NCBI GenBank assembly: GCA_964563105.1
Contig: CAZLXM010000027.1
Coordinates: 1 to 41,255 of the forward strand
DNA length: 41,255 nucleotides
Origin: CAYVTV01 sp964563105
GTDB lineage: Bacteria > Bacteroidota > Bacteroidia > Bacteroidales > GCA-2748055
Direction of reading: 5' to 3'
The translations under genes and the position numbers were made by a program. Positions 17,265-25,822 of this stretch are shown here, piece after piece. The notes under the pieces are model-generated. The model was not told the DNA's origin, made no database searches, and worked only from the letters and a program-made list of their open reading frames with translations. Positions within the stretch are counted from its first letter, which is position 1, and each line of letters opens with the position of its first letter.

Positions 17265-17912
17265 ATGATGGAGGCGATGAGTAAGAAAATACAATTTAAA
17301 AATTTTACGATGATGAATGATATTATTCAATTAAAAATTACCCTGAGTTGGACAAAACCGCCAATTTGGAGACGTGTGCTTGTAGATAAACGAAACACAT
17401 TTTTTAAACTACACAATATAATTCAAATTGCTATGGGATGGGAGAACTATCATCTATACGAATTCGATTTTAAGGACTATCGTATAGGCATTCCAAATGA
17501 AGAATTTGATGATTTTTATTCTGGCAGGCCCAGGCCCAAACTGTTGGATGCTAAAGATGTGACGTTGGAAAGTATTATTAAAGATGTTAAGGAAAAATTT
17601 ATTTACGAATATGATTTCGGTGATAGTTGGAGACATGACATAGTTGTGGAAAAATTTTTACCTCTCGAAAACGAGATAACTTATCCGATTTGCCTGGATG
17701 GAAAATTAAATTGTCCTCCCGAGGACTGTGGCGGTATTCCCGGATTTTACGAACTTATTGAAATTATTGGAGATAAACGGCACAGGAGGAGAAAAGAAAT
17801 GCTTGAATGGCTTGATGGCCCCTATGATCCGGAATATTTTGACAAAGTAGAAGTGAATGAAAAATTGAAAAATTTGGATCAATATATAATGGAATTTGGG
17901 GATGATGAATAA
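17265..17912 (+). CDS. plasmid pRiA4b ORF-3-like family protein
   Basis: The 215-residue product matches the pRiA4b ORF-3 family, whose biochemical function is unknown. Characteristic stretches are LKITLSWTKPPIWRRVLVDK near the N-terminus, TFFKLHNIIQIAMGWENYHLYEF, FIYEYDFGDSWRHDIVVEKF, and the cysteine-bearing NCPPEDCGGIPGFYEL. The protein has no signal peptide or membrane segment and is probably cytoplasmic. The start is uncertain: ATGs lie at 17265, 17268 and 17277, and gatggagg just before 17277 looks like a ribosome site for the shorter MSKKIQ start. The family was first noted on a plasmid and is spread patchily among bacteria, so horizontal arrival together with the unusual upstream spacer is possible but unproven. 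Confidence 0.85.
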   Translation: MMEAMSKKIQFKNFTMMNDIIQLKITLSWTKPPIWRRVLVDKRNTFFKLHNIIQIAMGWENYHLYEFDFKDYRIGIPNEEFDDFYSGRPRPKLLDAKDVTLESIIKDVKEKFIYEYDFGDSWRHDIVVEKFLPLENEITYPICLDGKLNCPPEDCGGIPGFYELIEIIGDKRHRRRKEMLEWLDGPYDPEYFDKVEVNEKLKNLDQYIMEFGDDE

Positions 17913-18183
17913 TTGAATTTGTCAATGTTATATTGATTTAATATTTATTTCCAATGATATTGATCTGATTTTATAAGATGAATAAAATTTAGAGAGTATT
18001 ATATCTTGTTTTGCAGCTTATTTAAAAAAGCATTCAGATGGAGAATATAAAATATCAGGTTAAATATGTGGGATTTAAATAAAAAACTAAATGAAATCCC
18101 TCTTCATTGTTCTGTATACAGGGGATAAAAAGTCATAGTTTCCATTTAGATTGGATAATTAACAATAACTTACTTATTTTTAT

Positions 18184-19407
18184 ATGGACAGTAATCGCAG
18201 AGAATTTATAAAAAAAGCCGGAATAGCGGGCATTGCTATTAGTACTGCAAAATTTGGTTTATCGGGTAATGATCCGGTCAGAAATAAGATGACTGGCAAG
18301 GAGGTTTCGTTCAATTTAAACAAATCATTTAATATTGAAAATATGATAGATTTTATTAGTCCGATTGACGGTGACATGCTTCATGAATATGACGGGATTA
18401 TTTCGGGGAAGGACCTGGTCATCAAAGTGAAAATTCAGGCTCCTCCCGGAAGTAATATTACAGTAAATAAATTAAATGCGAATTATGTTGGCGGAATTTA
18501 TGAAGCTGATATTAATTTAAATAAATATGAGAATACTATTGAATTAAAGGAAAAAAATAGTGGCTTCAGGAAAAAAATTAAGGTTTACCGTTTAACCAGG
18601 TATGTAAATAAGTATCGTTTGTCGCTTGATGATAATATCTGGTTTATGAAGGGTTTAAATGAGAACGCCCATAAGTATAATTCCCTTTTTGAGAATCCTT
18701 ATATGGGAACACTTAAGAGAGTTCATGATAAATACAAGACAAAAATTCATATTAATTTATATTATCAGACCGAAGGCTTTAATCTATCTCAGATGACTGA
18801 TAAATATAAAAGGGAATGGAAGGCAAATGCTGACTGGTTAGGTTTGAGTTTTCATGCTTTGGCAAATGATCCGGACAAGCCATATATAAATGCCGGGTAT
18901 GAGCAGGTAAAGAGAGATTGTATTTTAGTTCAGGAACAGATTAAAAGATTTGCAGGAAAAGAACTTATGGGGCCCGAAACTACTATTCACTGGGGTGAAG
19001 CAACTGTTGAGGGATGCAGGGCCCTAAAAGACAGAGGTTATACTATTTTTGCCGGTTATTTTAATGTTGATGATAATAAACCTCCTGTTTCCTATTATTT
19101 AACGGAAGATCAGAGAAGACATCTTAAACAAAGATTTATATGGAGGGATAATAAGGAAGGTTTAACTTTTTCAAGAATTGCCCAGGTTATAAATTCATTT
19201 AAAATAGATAAGGTCATTCCTGATCTTGATGAAATAAAAAAGACTTTTAATCCGCGATATATTGATCTAATGATACATGAGCAATACTTTTATCCGCATT
19301 ATGTTTCATATCAGCCTGATTGGGAGGATAAGGTTATGACTGCTGTTAAATGGGCTCATGATAATGGGTTTAGGCCCGGATTTTTAAAAGAAAGTGTATT
19401 AGCTTAG
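18184..19407 (+). CDS. Tat-signal protein resembling polysaccharide deacetylase-type (beta/alpha)-barrel proteins
   Basis: The 407-residue product begins MDSNRREFIKKAGIAGIAIS, a twin-arginine export signal (R5-R6), so it probably folds in the cytoplasm before export. An all-beta N-terminal part (about residues 40-140) resembles a carbohydrate-binding or Ig-like domain. The C-terminal part contains YRLSLDDNIWF (D149-D150), KIHINLYYQTEGF, WLGLSFHALANDPDKPY (H224), TIHWGEATVEGCRAL and LMIHEQYFYPHY. An acidic pair and histidines at barrel-edge positions are reminiscent of the deacetylase/glycoside hydrolase barrel superfamily, but the classical NodB TFDDG motif is not present. I recall homologues of this type annotated only as hypothetical or deacetylase-like. 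Substrate and activity are unknown. It lies just upstream of the sigma factor, with a 186-bp spacer. Confidence 0.65.
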   Translation: MDSNRREFIKKAGIAGIAISTAKFGLSGNDPVRNKMTGKEVSFNLNKSFNIENMIDFISPIDGDMLHEYDGIISGKDLVIKVKIQAPPGSNITVNKLNANYVGGIYEADINLNKYENTIELKEKNSGFRKKIKVYRLTRYVNKYRLSLDDNIWFMKGLNENAHKYNSLFENPYMGTLKRVHDKYKTKIHINLYYQTEGFNLSQMTDKYKREWKANADWLGLSFHALANDPDKPYINAGYEQVKRDCILVQEQIKRFAGKELMGPETTIHWGEATVEGCRALKDRGYTIFAGYFNVDDNKPPVSYYLTEDQRRHLKQRFIWRDNKEGLTFSRIAQVINSFKIDKVIPDLDEIKKTFNPRYIDLMIHEQYFYPHYVSYQPDWEDKVMTAVKWAHDNGFRPGFLKESVLA

Positions 19408-19593
19408 AATAAAATAATTTTAAAACCGGGTTGTTGAAAATAGTGAAATAAAGGGTTTTAAAATCTTGAAATTAAAATACTATTGAAAGTCTGCTTTGAA
19501 TATCTTGCAGCTTTAATTTTTTAGTTATGGTTTTTGAACAGGGAGGCCTTAATTATATATTTAATAATCCTGACCTTGCCCATATTCCTGCGT

Positions 19594-20205
19594 ATGAAAA
19601 ACGATAAAACTATATGGAAAGATTTTAAAAGTGGTGATAGCAATTCCCTGTCTTACATTTATAATCAGCATGTAGACTTTCTTTATAATTATGGCAGTAA
19701 ATTTACTTCAAATAAAGAACTTATTAAAGACAGCATTCAGGATTTGTTTCTCGACCTTATAAGAACACGTGATAATCTTGGAATTACTGATAACATTAGA
19801 TTTTATCTTACTTGTTCTTTTCGCAATAAACTTTTCAGGAATATGAAAAAACCTGAAAACCTGACTTTTTCTGAAAATTTGGTTCTATTTCAGGCGAATA
19901 TTGTTTATTCTTTAGAAAAAGATATAATTAACCGGGAGGACAATTCTGGGCGTGCAGAAATGATCAGGAAGGCACTAAAAGAAATAAGTCCCAGACAAAG
20001 AGAAATTTTGTTTTACCGGTTTAATTGCGAATTCTCATACGATCAAATTTGTGAAATAATGTCATTGAAATATGATTCGGCGAGAAAACTTGTTTTCAGA
20101 GCTTTAAAAATTCTGAAAGAAAAATTACAGGATAAAGAGATATTTCTGTTTTTCTTTATTATTTTTCTAATGAAGTATTGTACTTATTTGTTCTCTTTTG
20201 TTTAA
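19594..20205 (+). CDS. ECF-type RNA polymerase sigma factor
   Basis: With the ATG at 19594 (MKNDKTIWKDFKSGD) the protein has 203 residues. An upstream in-frame TTG at 19534 would add an unlikely hydrophobic leader. Sigma region 2 spans about residues 15-75 (LSYIYNQHVDFLYNYG, ELIKDSIQDLFLDL). Region 4 is at about 125-175 (ISPRQREILFYRFNCEFSYD, then QICEIMSLKYDSARKLVFRA). It would direct RNA polymerase to the SusCD operon when released by the FecR protein encoded next. The C-terminus is odd: after KEKLQDKE comes a run of hydrophobic residues (IFLFFFIIFLMKYCTYLFSF) that looks like a membrane segment. The gap of 426 bp to fecR is long for such a pair. Confidence 0.88.
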   Translation: MKNDKTIWKDFKSGDSNSLSYIYNQHVDFLYNYGSKFTSNKELIKDSIQDLFLDLIRTRDNLGITDNIRFYLTCSFRNKLFRNMKKPENLTFSENLVLFQANIVYSLEKDIINREDNSGRAEMIRKALKEISPRQREILFYRFNCEFSYDQICEIMSLKYDSARKLVFRALKILKEKLQDKEIFLFFFIIFLMKYCTYLFSFV

Positions 20206-20631
20206 AATAATACATTTTTATTACATTGAATCTGATAATAATTCTTCTCTGTTTCAATATTGTATTTACTGATCCTGATGTAATGTTTCTCAATTCATAA
20301 ATATAGTCATTCAGTAAGTGAAAAACGACTTGCAGTTTTAATATTAAATTCTTCAATAATCAAGGCCGGAGACTAACTTGCAGATATAAACCAATTTTTT
20401 ATTTAAACATAAAACTCTTTTAAAACTTTTTTCAGCTTATTAATTAATTTTTGAGTTTTTATTGTCCACAAAAAAAGGATTTAAGTCTTTCATATTATAA
20501 AGGAAAGGTGCTATAGTTGATATTTAAAGTAAGGTTTAATAAGAAAAGCAAAATTATAATTGAGTTATTTCCATTTTATAAAATAATACTGCTTAGACAA
20601 AATACAGTTACAACATCGAAAAAGAATATAA
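20206..20631. other. long AT-rich spacer between sigma factor and FecR genes
   Basis: No credible gene is present on either strand in this 426-bp spacer. It is very AT-rich with several T- and A-runs. Sigma and anti-sigma genes of this type are usually much closer, so the anti-sigma gene may have its own promoter here, but I could not identify a convincing one. Confidence 0.5.
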
Positions 20632-21891
20632 ATGCGGAAAAATTATTTGGAATATAGCCTTGAGGAATTAATTGATGATAATGATTTTAGGGACTGGATT
20701 TTGCATGGTACTAATAGTTCAGAATGGGAAGGGTTTCTTTCTGATAATGTGGAATTTAATAATAAGGTACAAAAAGCAAAAGAACTAATATTTCTTTTAA
20801 AAGACATAGATGATGAAAGGCTGGCTGAATCAGACATGCTAAGTATGTGGAGGAATATAGAGCATTATGGAAAGCTTCGGAAAGAAAGAGTCCGGGTAGT
20901 GACATTCAGGAAACTGTTGAGGTATGCAGCAGTTTTTTTATTATTTACAATAGCAGGAACTTTATGTTATTGGTATTTTCCCAATCCTGTTAAAAAGTTT
21001 GAATTTATAAGCGGCGATCCTTCTTCTGCTAGTGGAGAAGCAAGACTTGTCCTGCCAGATGGAGAAGAAGTGAAGATAAAGAATGACAATTCCCGTATTA
21101 TTGTAAGTGAAGGTCAGAAGATTATTATAGATGATGAACATTCAGTTGATTTAAGCAATCAGCCGATTGTTTCAGAAACTGTTAAAATGAATGAAGTTAT
21201 AATTCCTTATGGTAAGAAGTCACATATTGTCCTTGATGATGGTACTGTAGTCTGGTTGAACGCCGGGAGCCAGCTGGCATTTCCAACTAGTTTTAGTGGC
21301 AGGAACCGGGAAGTATTTCTTCAGGGTGAGGCATATTTTGATGTAGCACATTCTTCCGGTAAGCCATTTCTTGTAAATACCGGTGATATTACTGCTAAAG
21401 TTCTTGGTACTCGTTTTAATATTTCTGCTTACAGTTCAGATAGTGAGGTTATTACTGTTTTATTGGAAGGAAGTGTAGCTATTAGTGATAATAGTCGAGG
21501 GTTAATGAAAAAGGAAACTATTTTGGAAGCGGGTCAAAAGGCCAGCTATGAAAAGGATACAAAGGCATTAAGTGTTAAGCTTGAGGAAGATCCTGATTTT
21601 CATATTGCCTGGACCGACGGTTGGTTTAGATTTTCAAGAGAAAGCCTTATAAGTATTTTAAAAAAATTAGAACGTTATTATAATATTGAAACTGTTTTTA
21701 TAGAGCCCTATGTATCAACAGATTTAATATCCGGAAAGCTTGATCTTAAAGATTCACTTGAGGATGTGATGAAAGCACTTTCGGATGTTGCTGAAATTGA
21801 TTTTAAGATTGAAGGCAGGAGAGTGATTATTAATTCTAAGAAAATTACTAACATGCAACAAATAGCTGTTTCTTCCATTGTAAGTAGTTAA
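20632..21891 (+). CDS. FecR-type anti-sigma factor
   Basis: The 419-residue inner-membrane protein has a cytoplasmic N-terminal part (1-95) that would hold the ECF sigma factor, one transmembrane segment at about 96-116 (LLRYAAVFLLFTIAGTLCYW), and a periplasmic FecR domain. The FecR core is visible from about 190 to 290: VIIPYGKKSHIVLDDGTVVW, LNAGSQLAFPTSFSGRNREV, VFLQGEAYFDVAHSSGKPF and VKVLGTRFNISAY-like strands. The C-terminal 80 residues (WFRFSRESLISILKKLERYY) are the DUF4974 domain usual in Bacteroidota FecR proteins. The periplasmic part should contact the STN domain of the SusC protein encoded next and pass the signal inward. Confidence 0.93.
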   Translation: MRKNYLEYSLEELIDDNDFRDWILHGTNSSEWEGFLSDNVEFNNKVQKAKELIFLLKDIDDERLAESDMLSMWRNIEHYGKLRKERVRVVTFRKLLRYAAVFLLFTIAGTLCYWYFPNPVKKFEFISGDPSSASGEARLVLPDGEEVKIKNDNSRIIVSEGQKIIIDDEHSVDLSNQPIVSETVKMNEVIIPYGKKSHIVLDDGTVVWLNAGSQLAFPTSFSGRNREVFLQGEAYFDVAHSSGKPFLVNTGDITAKVLGTRFNISAYSSDSEVITVLLEGSVAISDNSRGLMKKETILEAGQKASYEKDTKALSVKLEEDPDFHIAWTDGWFRFSRESLISILKKLERYYNIETVFIEPYVSTDLISGKLDLKDSLEDVMKALSDVAEIDFKIEGRRVIINSKKITNMQQIAVSSIVSS

Positions 21892-21895
21892 CATT

Positions 21896-21942
21896 ATAGA
21901 AGCATCCGACATAACAGGGGATGCAATGAAGGATGCTTCTAT
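21896..21942 (+). terminator. strong hairpin after fecR, possible terminator or attenuator
   Basis: A perfect 12-bp stem joins 21896-21907 (atagaagcatcc) to 21931-21942 (ggatgcttctat), with a 23-base loop, followed by TTT. It starts 4 bases after the fecR stop. The loop holds a third copy of the arm, ggatgc at 21919-21924, which could pair with gcatcc at 21902-21907 instead. Two mutually exclusive hairpins are therefore possible. It probably separates sigma/anti-sigma transcription from the SusCD operon. Confidence 0.65.
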
Positions 21943-22282
21943 TTTAGTAATGGTCATTAGAATGAAACAAATTATTATTATAAACAAATTATCTGATTGA
22001 AATAACTAACATAAACTAAATGCCTATGAAATAGTAAAGTGAAGCTAATTAATGACTATTAAAAAATGCTATGGATTTATGAATGCAACGATTATAAACT
22101 GCTTGCTCATATATTTTTCCAGGCTACATGATTAAATTAATTCCTCATCAAAACAGATATTTTCTACCTTTTTAAATCTATAGATTTTTTAAAAGTCTTT
22201 CTCTAAACAAAAAATACCGGGGAGTCTGCCAACCCCCGACGTTGAATTAACTTAAAAAAATTAATTTAAAACATTCAAAATT
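21943..22282 (+). promoter_or_regulatory. upstream region of the SusCD operon with leader hairpin
   Basis: This 340-bp region has no gene and should contain the ECF-dependent promoter of the SusCD operon, though I could not assign -35/-10 boxes. Near its end a GC-rich patch stands out from AT-rich DNA: CGGGG at 22218-22222 can pair with CCCCG at 22234-22238 around an 11-base loop, about 45 bases before the susC start. This could be a structured 5' leader. Confidence 0.45.
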
Positions 22283-25200
22283 ATGAAAAAAAAACCTGAA
22301 AGAACATGTTTTCTTTCAGAAAGCATGTTTAGCATACTACTTAAGATAAAACTGCTAAGCTTGTTTATTATTGCCCCTCTTGTATCAGTATCTGCAAGTT
22401 CTTATTCCCAAGTTACAAAGTTTACTTTTGAATTGAGGGATGAATGTGTTAAAGATGTATTTCATTACATTGAAAACAATAGTGAGTTCATTATTCTTTA
22501 CAATGAAAAGTTTGTTGATATTAACCGTAAAGTTTCTGTAACAGTTCATGATGAAACAGTTGAGTCAGTACTTAGTCAGGTGTTTTTGAGTAGCCCTAAC
22601 AGCTTTAAGATTTATGACAGACAGATAGTTATTTTGGCTTTGCCTAAGCTTTCTTTAACTAAATCTGCTTTTGTTGTAGAGGAGGTAAAGCATATAAGCG
22701 AAGTATTGGACCAGCCAAGGACAAAGGTTTTAACCGGGCTTGTTTCTGATGGATTGGGGCAGCCATTAATTGGAGTATCAATTGTTGTTAAAGGTACTAC
22801 CATTGGTAGTATTACCGATATCAATGGTAATTTTAGTATTGAAGTTCCTTTCGAGGCTGAAACTCTTGTGTTTTCCTATGTAGGAATGAAAACACAAGAA
22901 ATTAATATTTCAGATAAGATTTCATTGCATATTATAATGGAAGAAGAGTTAGTTGGGATGGAGGAAGTTGTCGTAGTTGGGTATGGAACTCAGAAAAAAG
23001 AGAGTGTGGTTGGGGCGATTTCACAGATAACGGGGGCCACGCTTGTCCAGTCTGGCATAAGCAATGTAACGAATGCAATCGCTGGAAAGCTTTCAGGAGT
23101 TTTGACTATACAACAGACAGGTGAGCCGGGGGATAATATGTCAGAGATAGTTATAAGGGGACTTTCAAGTTGGAGTGGAAGTAGTCCACTCGTGCTTGTC
23201 GATGGTGTAGAACGTGATTTTAGAAACATGGATCCCAATGAGATAAATACCATTTCAGTTCTGAAAGATGCTTCAGCAACAGCAGTGTTTGGAGCAAAAG
23301 GAGCAAATGGAGTTATAATTGTTACAACTAAAAGGGGAACATTGGGTAAAACAAAGATGGATTTTTCTGGTTCATATGGTATTCAATGGGCAACACGAGG
23401 TAGAGTTTTTGTTGATTCCTATACCACAATGTCCATGTGGAATGTTGCACTTATGAATGATCAGAAGTTTACCCAGATGCTATCACAAGAAGAGCTTGAA
23501 GAATTTAGGAACCCTTCAAGCCCGTTAAAGTCAATTGAATATCCAAATGTAAATTGGTGGGATGAATTAGTATTACCATTTGCCCCAACCTATAATGCAA
23601 ATTTAAATATTTCGGGAGGAACAAATTTTGTAAAATATTTTGCGTCACTTGGCTATCATCAAGAAGATGGCCTTTTCAGAGGGACCAAAGAGGGTCATCA
23701 GGATACAAGATTCTGGAATAAAAGGTATAATTACCGTGGTAATGTTGATTTTTCTCTTACAAAATCAACAAATTTAAATTTAAATTTAGGTGGAAATATT
23801 GTCGTAAAAAACGAACCTGTCATTCCTGTGTCAGCTTCTCATGCATGGCGGACTTTATATTTTACTGGCCCTGGAACATATCCAGCTTATTACCCAGATT
23901 GGGTACTTGAACAAGTTCCAGATATTGATTATCCTGATGATTCTGGAATGAGGCTTGCTATTCCATTTGGAGAAAATTGGACAAATCCATATAATAATTT
24001 AAATGATGGCTCTTTTAATAGATATCTTGGTTCTACTTTATTTACCGATCTAATTTTGGATCAAAAGCTTGACTTTATAGCTAAAGGACTTTCTTTTAAA
24101 GGTAAGGTCTCATTAAATACTTATTTTAACAATACGATTTTAAATGCTTCTTATGTAAAACCACAATATAGATTATATTTTGAAAAGATTGGTATAGAAG
24201 GTGAAAATCCATGGTTTAGAGCTAATCAGGGACCCGAAGTATTTAAGGCCCCAAAAGTTAATCTTAAGGTTGGAGGGCTTAATCCAAGTTATTATAGTGA
24301 TTTTTATTATGAGATGGCCTTAAACTATAATAATACTTTTAATAGACACTCGATCTCAGGAATTGCTTTAATGAATCTTCAACAACGTAATATGAGATTA
24401 GATTTTCCTTATTATAATGCTGCCTTAGTAGGGAGGATAAATTATGATTACTCACGAAAATATTTTGCTGAGTTTAATATTGGTTATACCGGTTCTGAAC
24501 GTTTTGCCCCTGGTAACAGATTTGGAATTTTTCCTTCAGGAGCTATAGGTTGGGCCATTTCCGAGGAGCCTTTTTTCAAAGATGCATTGCCTTGGATGAA
24601 CAGGTTTAAGATTCGATATTCTGAAGGATTGGTTGGAAGCGATATTGCGAAAAACAGATGGCTTTATATTAGTGAATATATTAAATCCGGGAACTATATT
24701 GTTGAAGATAAGGCTCCTAATACAACTGCTCAATGGGAAGAAGCACATAAAAGGGATTTAGGATTTGAGATTGGGTTATTAAATAACCTTTTTGCTTTTA
24801 CTATTGACCTTTTTAATGAATATCGAGATAAAATGTTGGTGATACCTAAAAATGTTACTATGCTGGTGGGTAATTCCTTCAAGGAGCTCAATTTGGGTAG
24901 TATCAAAAAGCACGGGATTGATTTCGAAGCAGAATTTAATAAAATTGTTTCAGCAGATTTCAATTATTTTATTAGAAGTAATTTTGGATTTAACGAGAAT
25001 CGTATTATTAATAAGGCTGACTATCCATATGCTCCTGATTATGTGAAAGCTGCTGGAAAACCTTTAGCAAGCGAAAGTGATTTTAATGGTGTCCTTTTTC
25101 CTATTTTCGATGGTGTTGTTCTTACTGGTAGTAAATATTTTACATCAATAAATAATATTCATAATAAATCCGCACCTATTTCTATTCATCAACTTAATCT

Positions 25201-25804
25201 AAAAGATTATAAATATCTAAATTATCGAGTTGACGGAACAATAACTCCATTGGATATTTATCCTATTAAGGGATTAGAGTATCCTCCTATAACATATTCT
25301 ATTTCTGGAGGGTTTTCCTATAAAGGTTTTGATTTTAGTTTATTATTTCAGGGCAATGAAGGGAAATACGTTCTTTTTACAGATAATTTCCAAAATGAAT
25401 TCACACAGGGAAATAAAAGTGTTCATATTGCTCAGGTTGATTACTGGAGACCTGACAATCCAAATGCAACACATGCGACGCTTCATTATTCTGCTAGTGC
25501 AGGAACGCCGCAACTTGCCTGGGGAGGTGGTGATGAACTTGTAGGGTATAGGGCAAAAATTGAAGATCGATATTGGAGAAATGCTAATTATCTCCGTTTA
25601 AAAGATATCTATATTGGATATACATTTAATATGAAATCTCTTCAAAATCTTGCAGGAGTTTCTAATTTGAATTTATATCTAACTGCGAATAACCTATTGA
25701 CATTTACCAAGTTAATAGAAGGAGATCCTGAAAGAAAGGATTATCTTTTTTGGTCATATCCAAATATGGTAACTCTTAAGTTTGGGATTAAAGCAAGTTT
25801 TTAA
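22283..25804 (+). CDS. SusC/RagA-family TonB-dependent transporter with N-terminal STN signalling domain
   Basis: The 1173-residue outer-membrane barrel imports ligand delivered by its SusD partner, powered by TonB. A long signal sequence (core IKLLSLFIIAPLVSVSASSY) is followed by an STN domain at about 45-115 (FTFELRDECVKDVFHYIENN, and VSVTVHDETVESVLSQVF). A carboxypeptidase-regulatory-like beta domain follows at about 148-220 (GLVSDGLGQPLIGVSIVVKG). The plug starts after MEEVVVVGYGTQKKESVVGA and carries the family signature VLKDASATAVFGAKGANGVI. The barrel ends LKFGIKASF with the usual terminal phenylalanine. The STN domain marks it as a transducer that signals to FecR, fitting the sigma/FecR pair upstream. 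It sits 18 bp before its SusD gene. Confidence 0.95.
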   Translation: MKKKPERTCFLSESMFSILLKIKLLSLFIIAPLVSVSASSYSQVTKFTFELRDECVKDVFHYIENNSEFIILYNEKFVDINRKVSVTVHDETVESVLSQVFLSSPNSFKIYDRQIVILALPKLSLTKSAFVVEEVKHISEVLDQPRTKVLTGLVSDGLGQPLIGVSIVVKGTTIGSITDINGNFSIEVPFEAETLVFSYVGMKTQEINISDKISLHIIMEEELVGMEEVVVVGYGTQKKESVVGAISQITGATLVQSGISNVTNAIAGKLSGVLTIQQTGEPGDNMSEIVIRGLSSWSGSSPLVLVDGVERDFRNMDPNEINTISVLKDASATAVFGAKGANGVIIVTTKRGTLGKTKMDFSGSYGIQWATRGRVFVDSYTTMSMWNVALMNDQKFTQMLSQEELEEFRNPSSPLKSIEYPNVNWWDELVLPFAPTYNANLNISGGTNFVKYFASLGYHQEDGLFRGTKEGHQDTRFWNKRYNYRGNVDFSLTKSTNLNLNLGGNIVVKNEPVIPVSASHAWRTLYFTGPGTYPAYYPDWVLEQVPDIDYPDDSGMRLAIPFGENWTNPYNNLNDGSFNRYLGSTLFTDLILDQKLDFIAKGLSFKGKVSLNTYFNNTILNASYVKPQYRLYFEKIGIEGENPWFRANQGPEVFKAPKVNLKVGGLNPSYYSDFYYEMALNYNNTFNRHSISGIALMNLQQRNMRLDFPYYNAALVGRINYDYSRKYFAEFNIGYTGSERFAPGNRFGIFPSGAIGWAISEEPFFKDALPWMNRFKIRYSEGLVGSDIAKNRWLYISEYIKSGNYIVEDKAPNTTAQWEEAHKRDLGFEIGLLNNLFAFTIDLFNEYRDKMLVIPKNVTMLVGNSFKELNLGSIKKHGIDFEAEFNKIVSADFNYFIRSNFGFNENRIINKADYPYAPDYVKAAGKPLASESDFNGVLFPIFDGVVLTGSKYFTSINNIHNKSAPISIHQLNLKDYKYLNYRVDGTITPLDIYPIKGLEYPPITYSISGGFSYKGFDFSLLFQGNEGKYVLFTDNFQNEFTQGNKSVHIAQVDYWRPDNPNATHATLHYSASAGTPQLAWGGGDELVGYRAKIEDRYWRNANYLRLKDIYIGYTFNMKSLQNLAGVSNLNLYLTANNLLTFTKLIEGDPERKDYLFWSYPNMVTLKFGIKASF

Positions 25805-25822
25805 ATATTTAAATCTTTTTTC

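Noticed and set aside
19534..19593. TTG start for the sigma factor
   Set aside because: It adds 20 hydrophobic residues before the normal ECF N-terminus; the ATG at 19594 gives the expected length.
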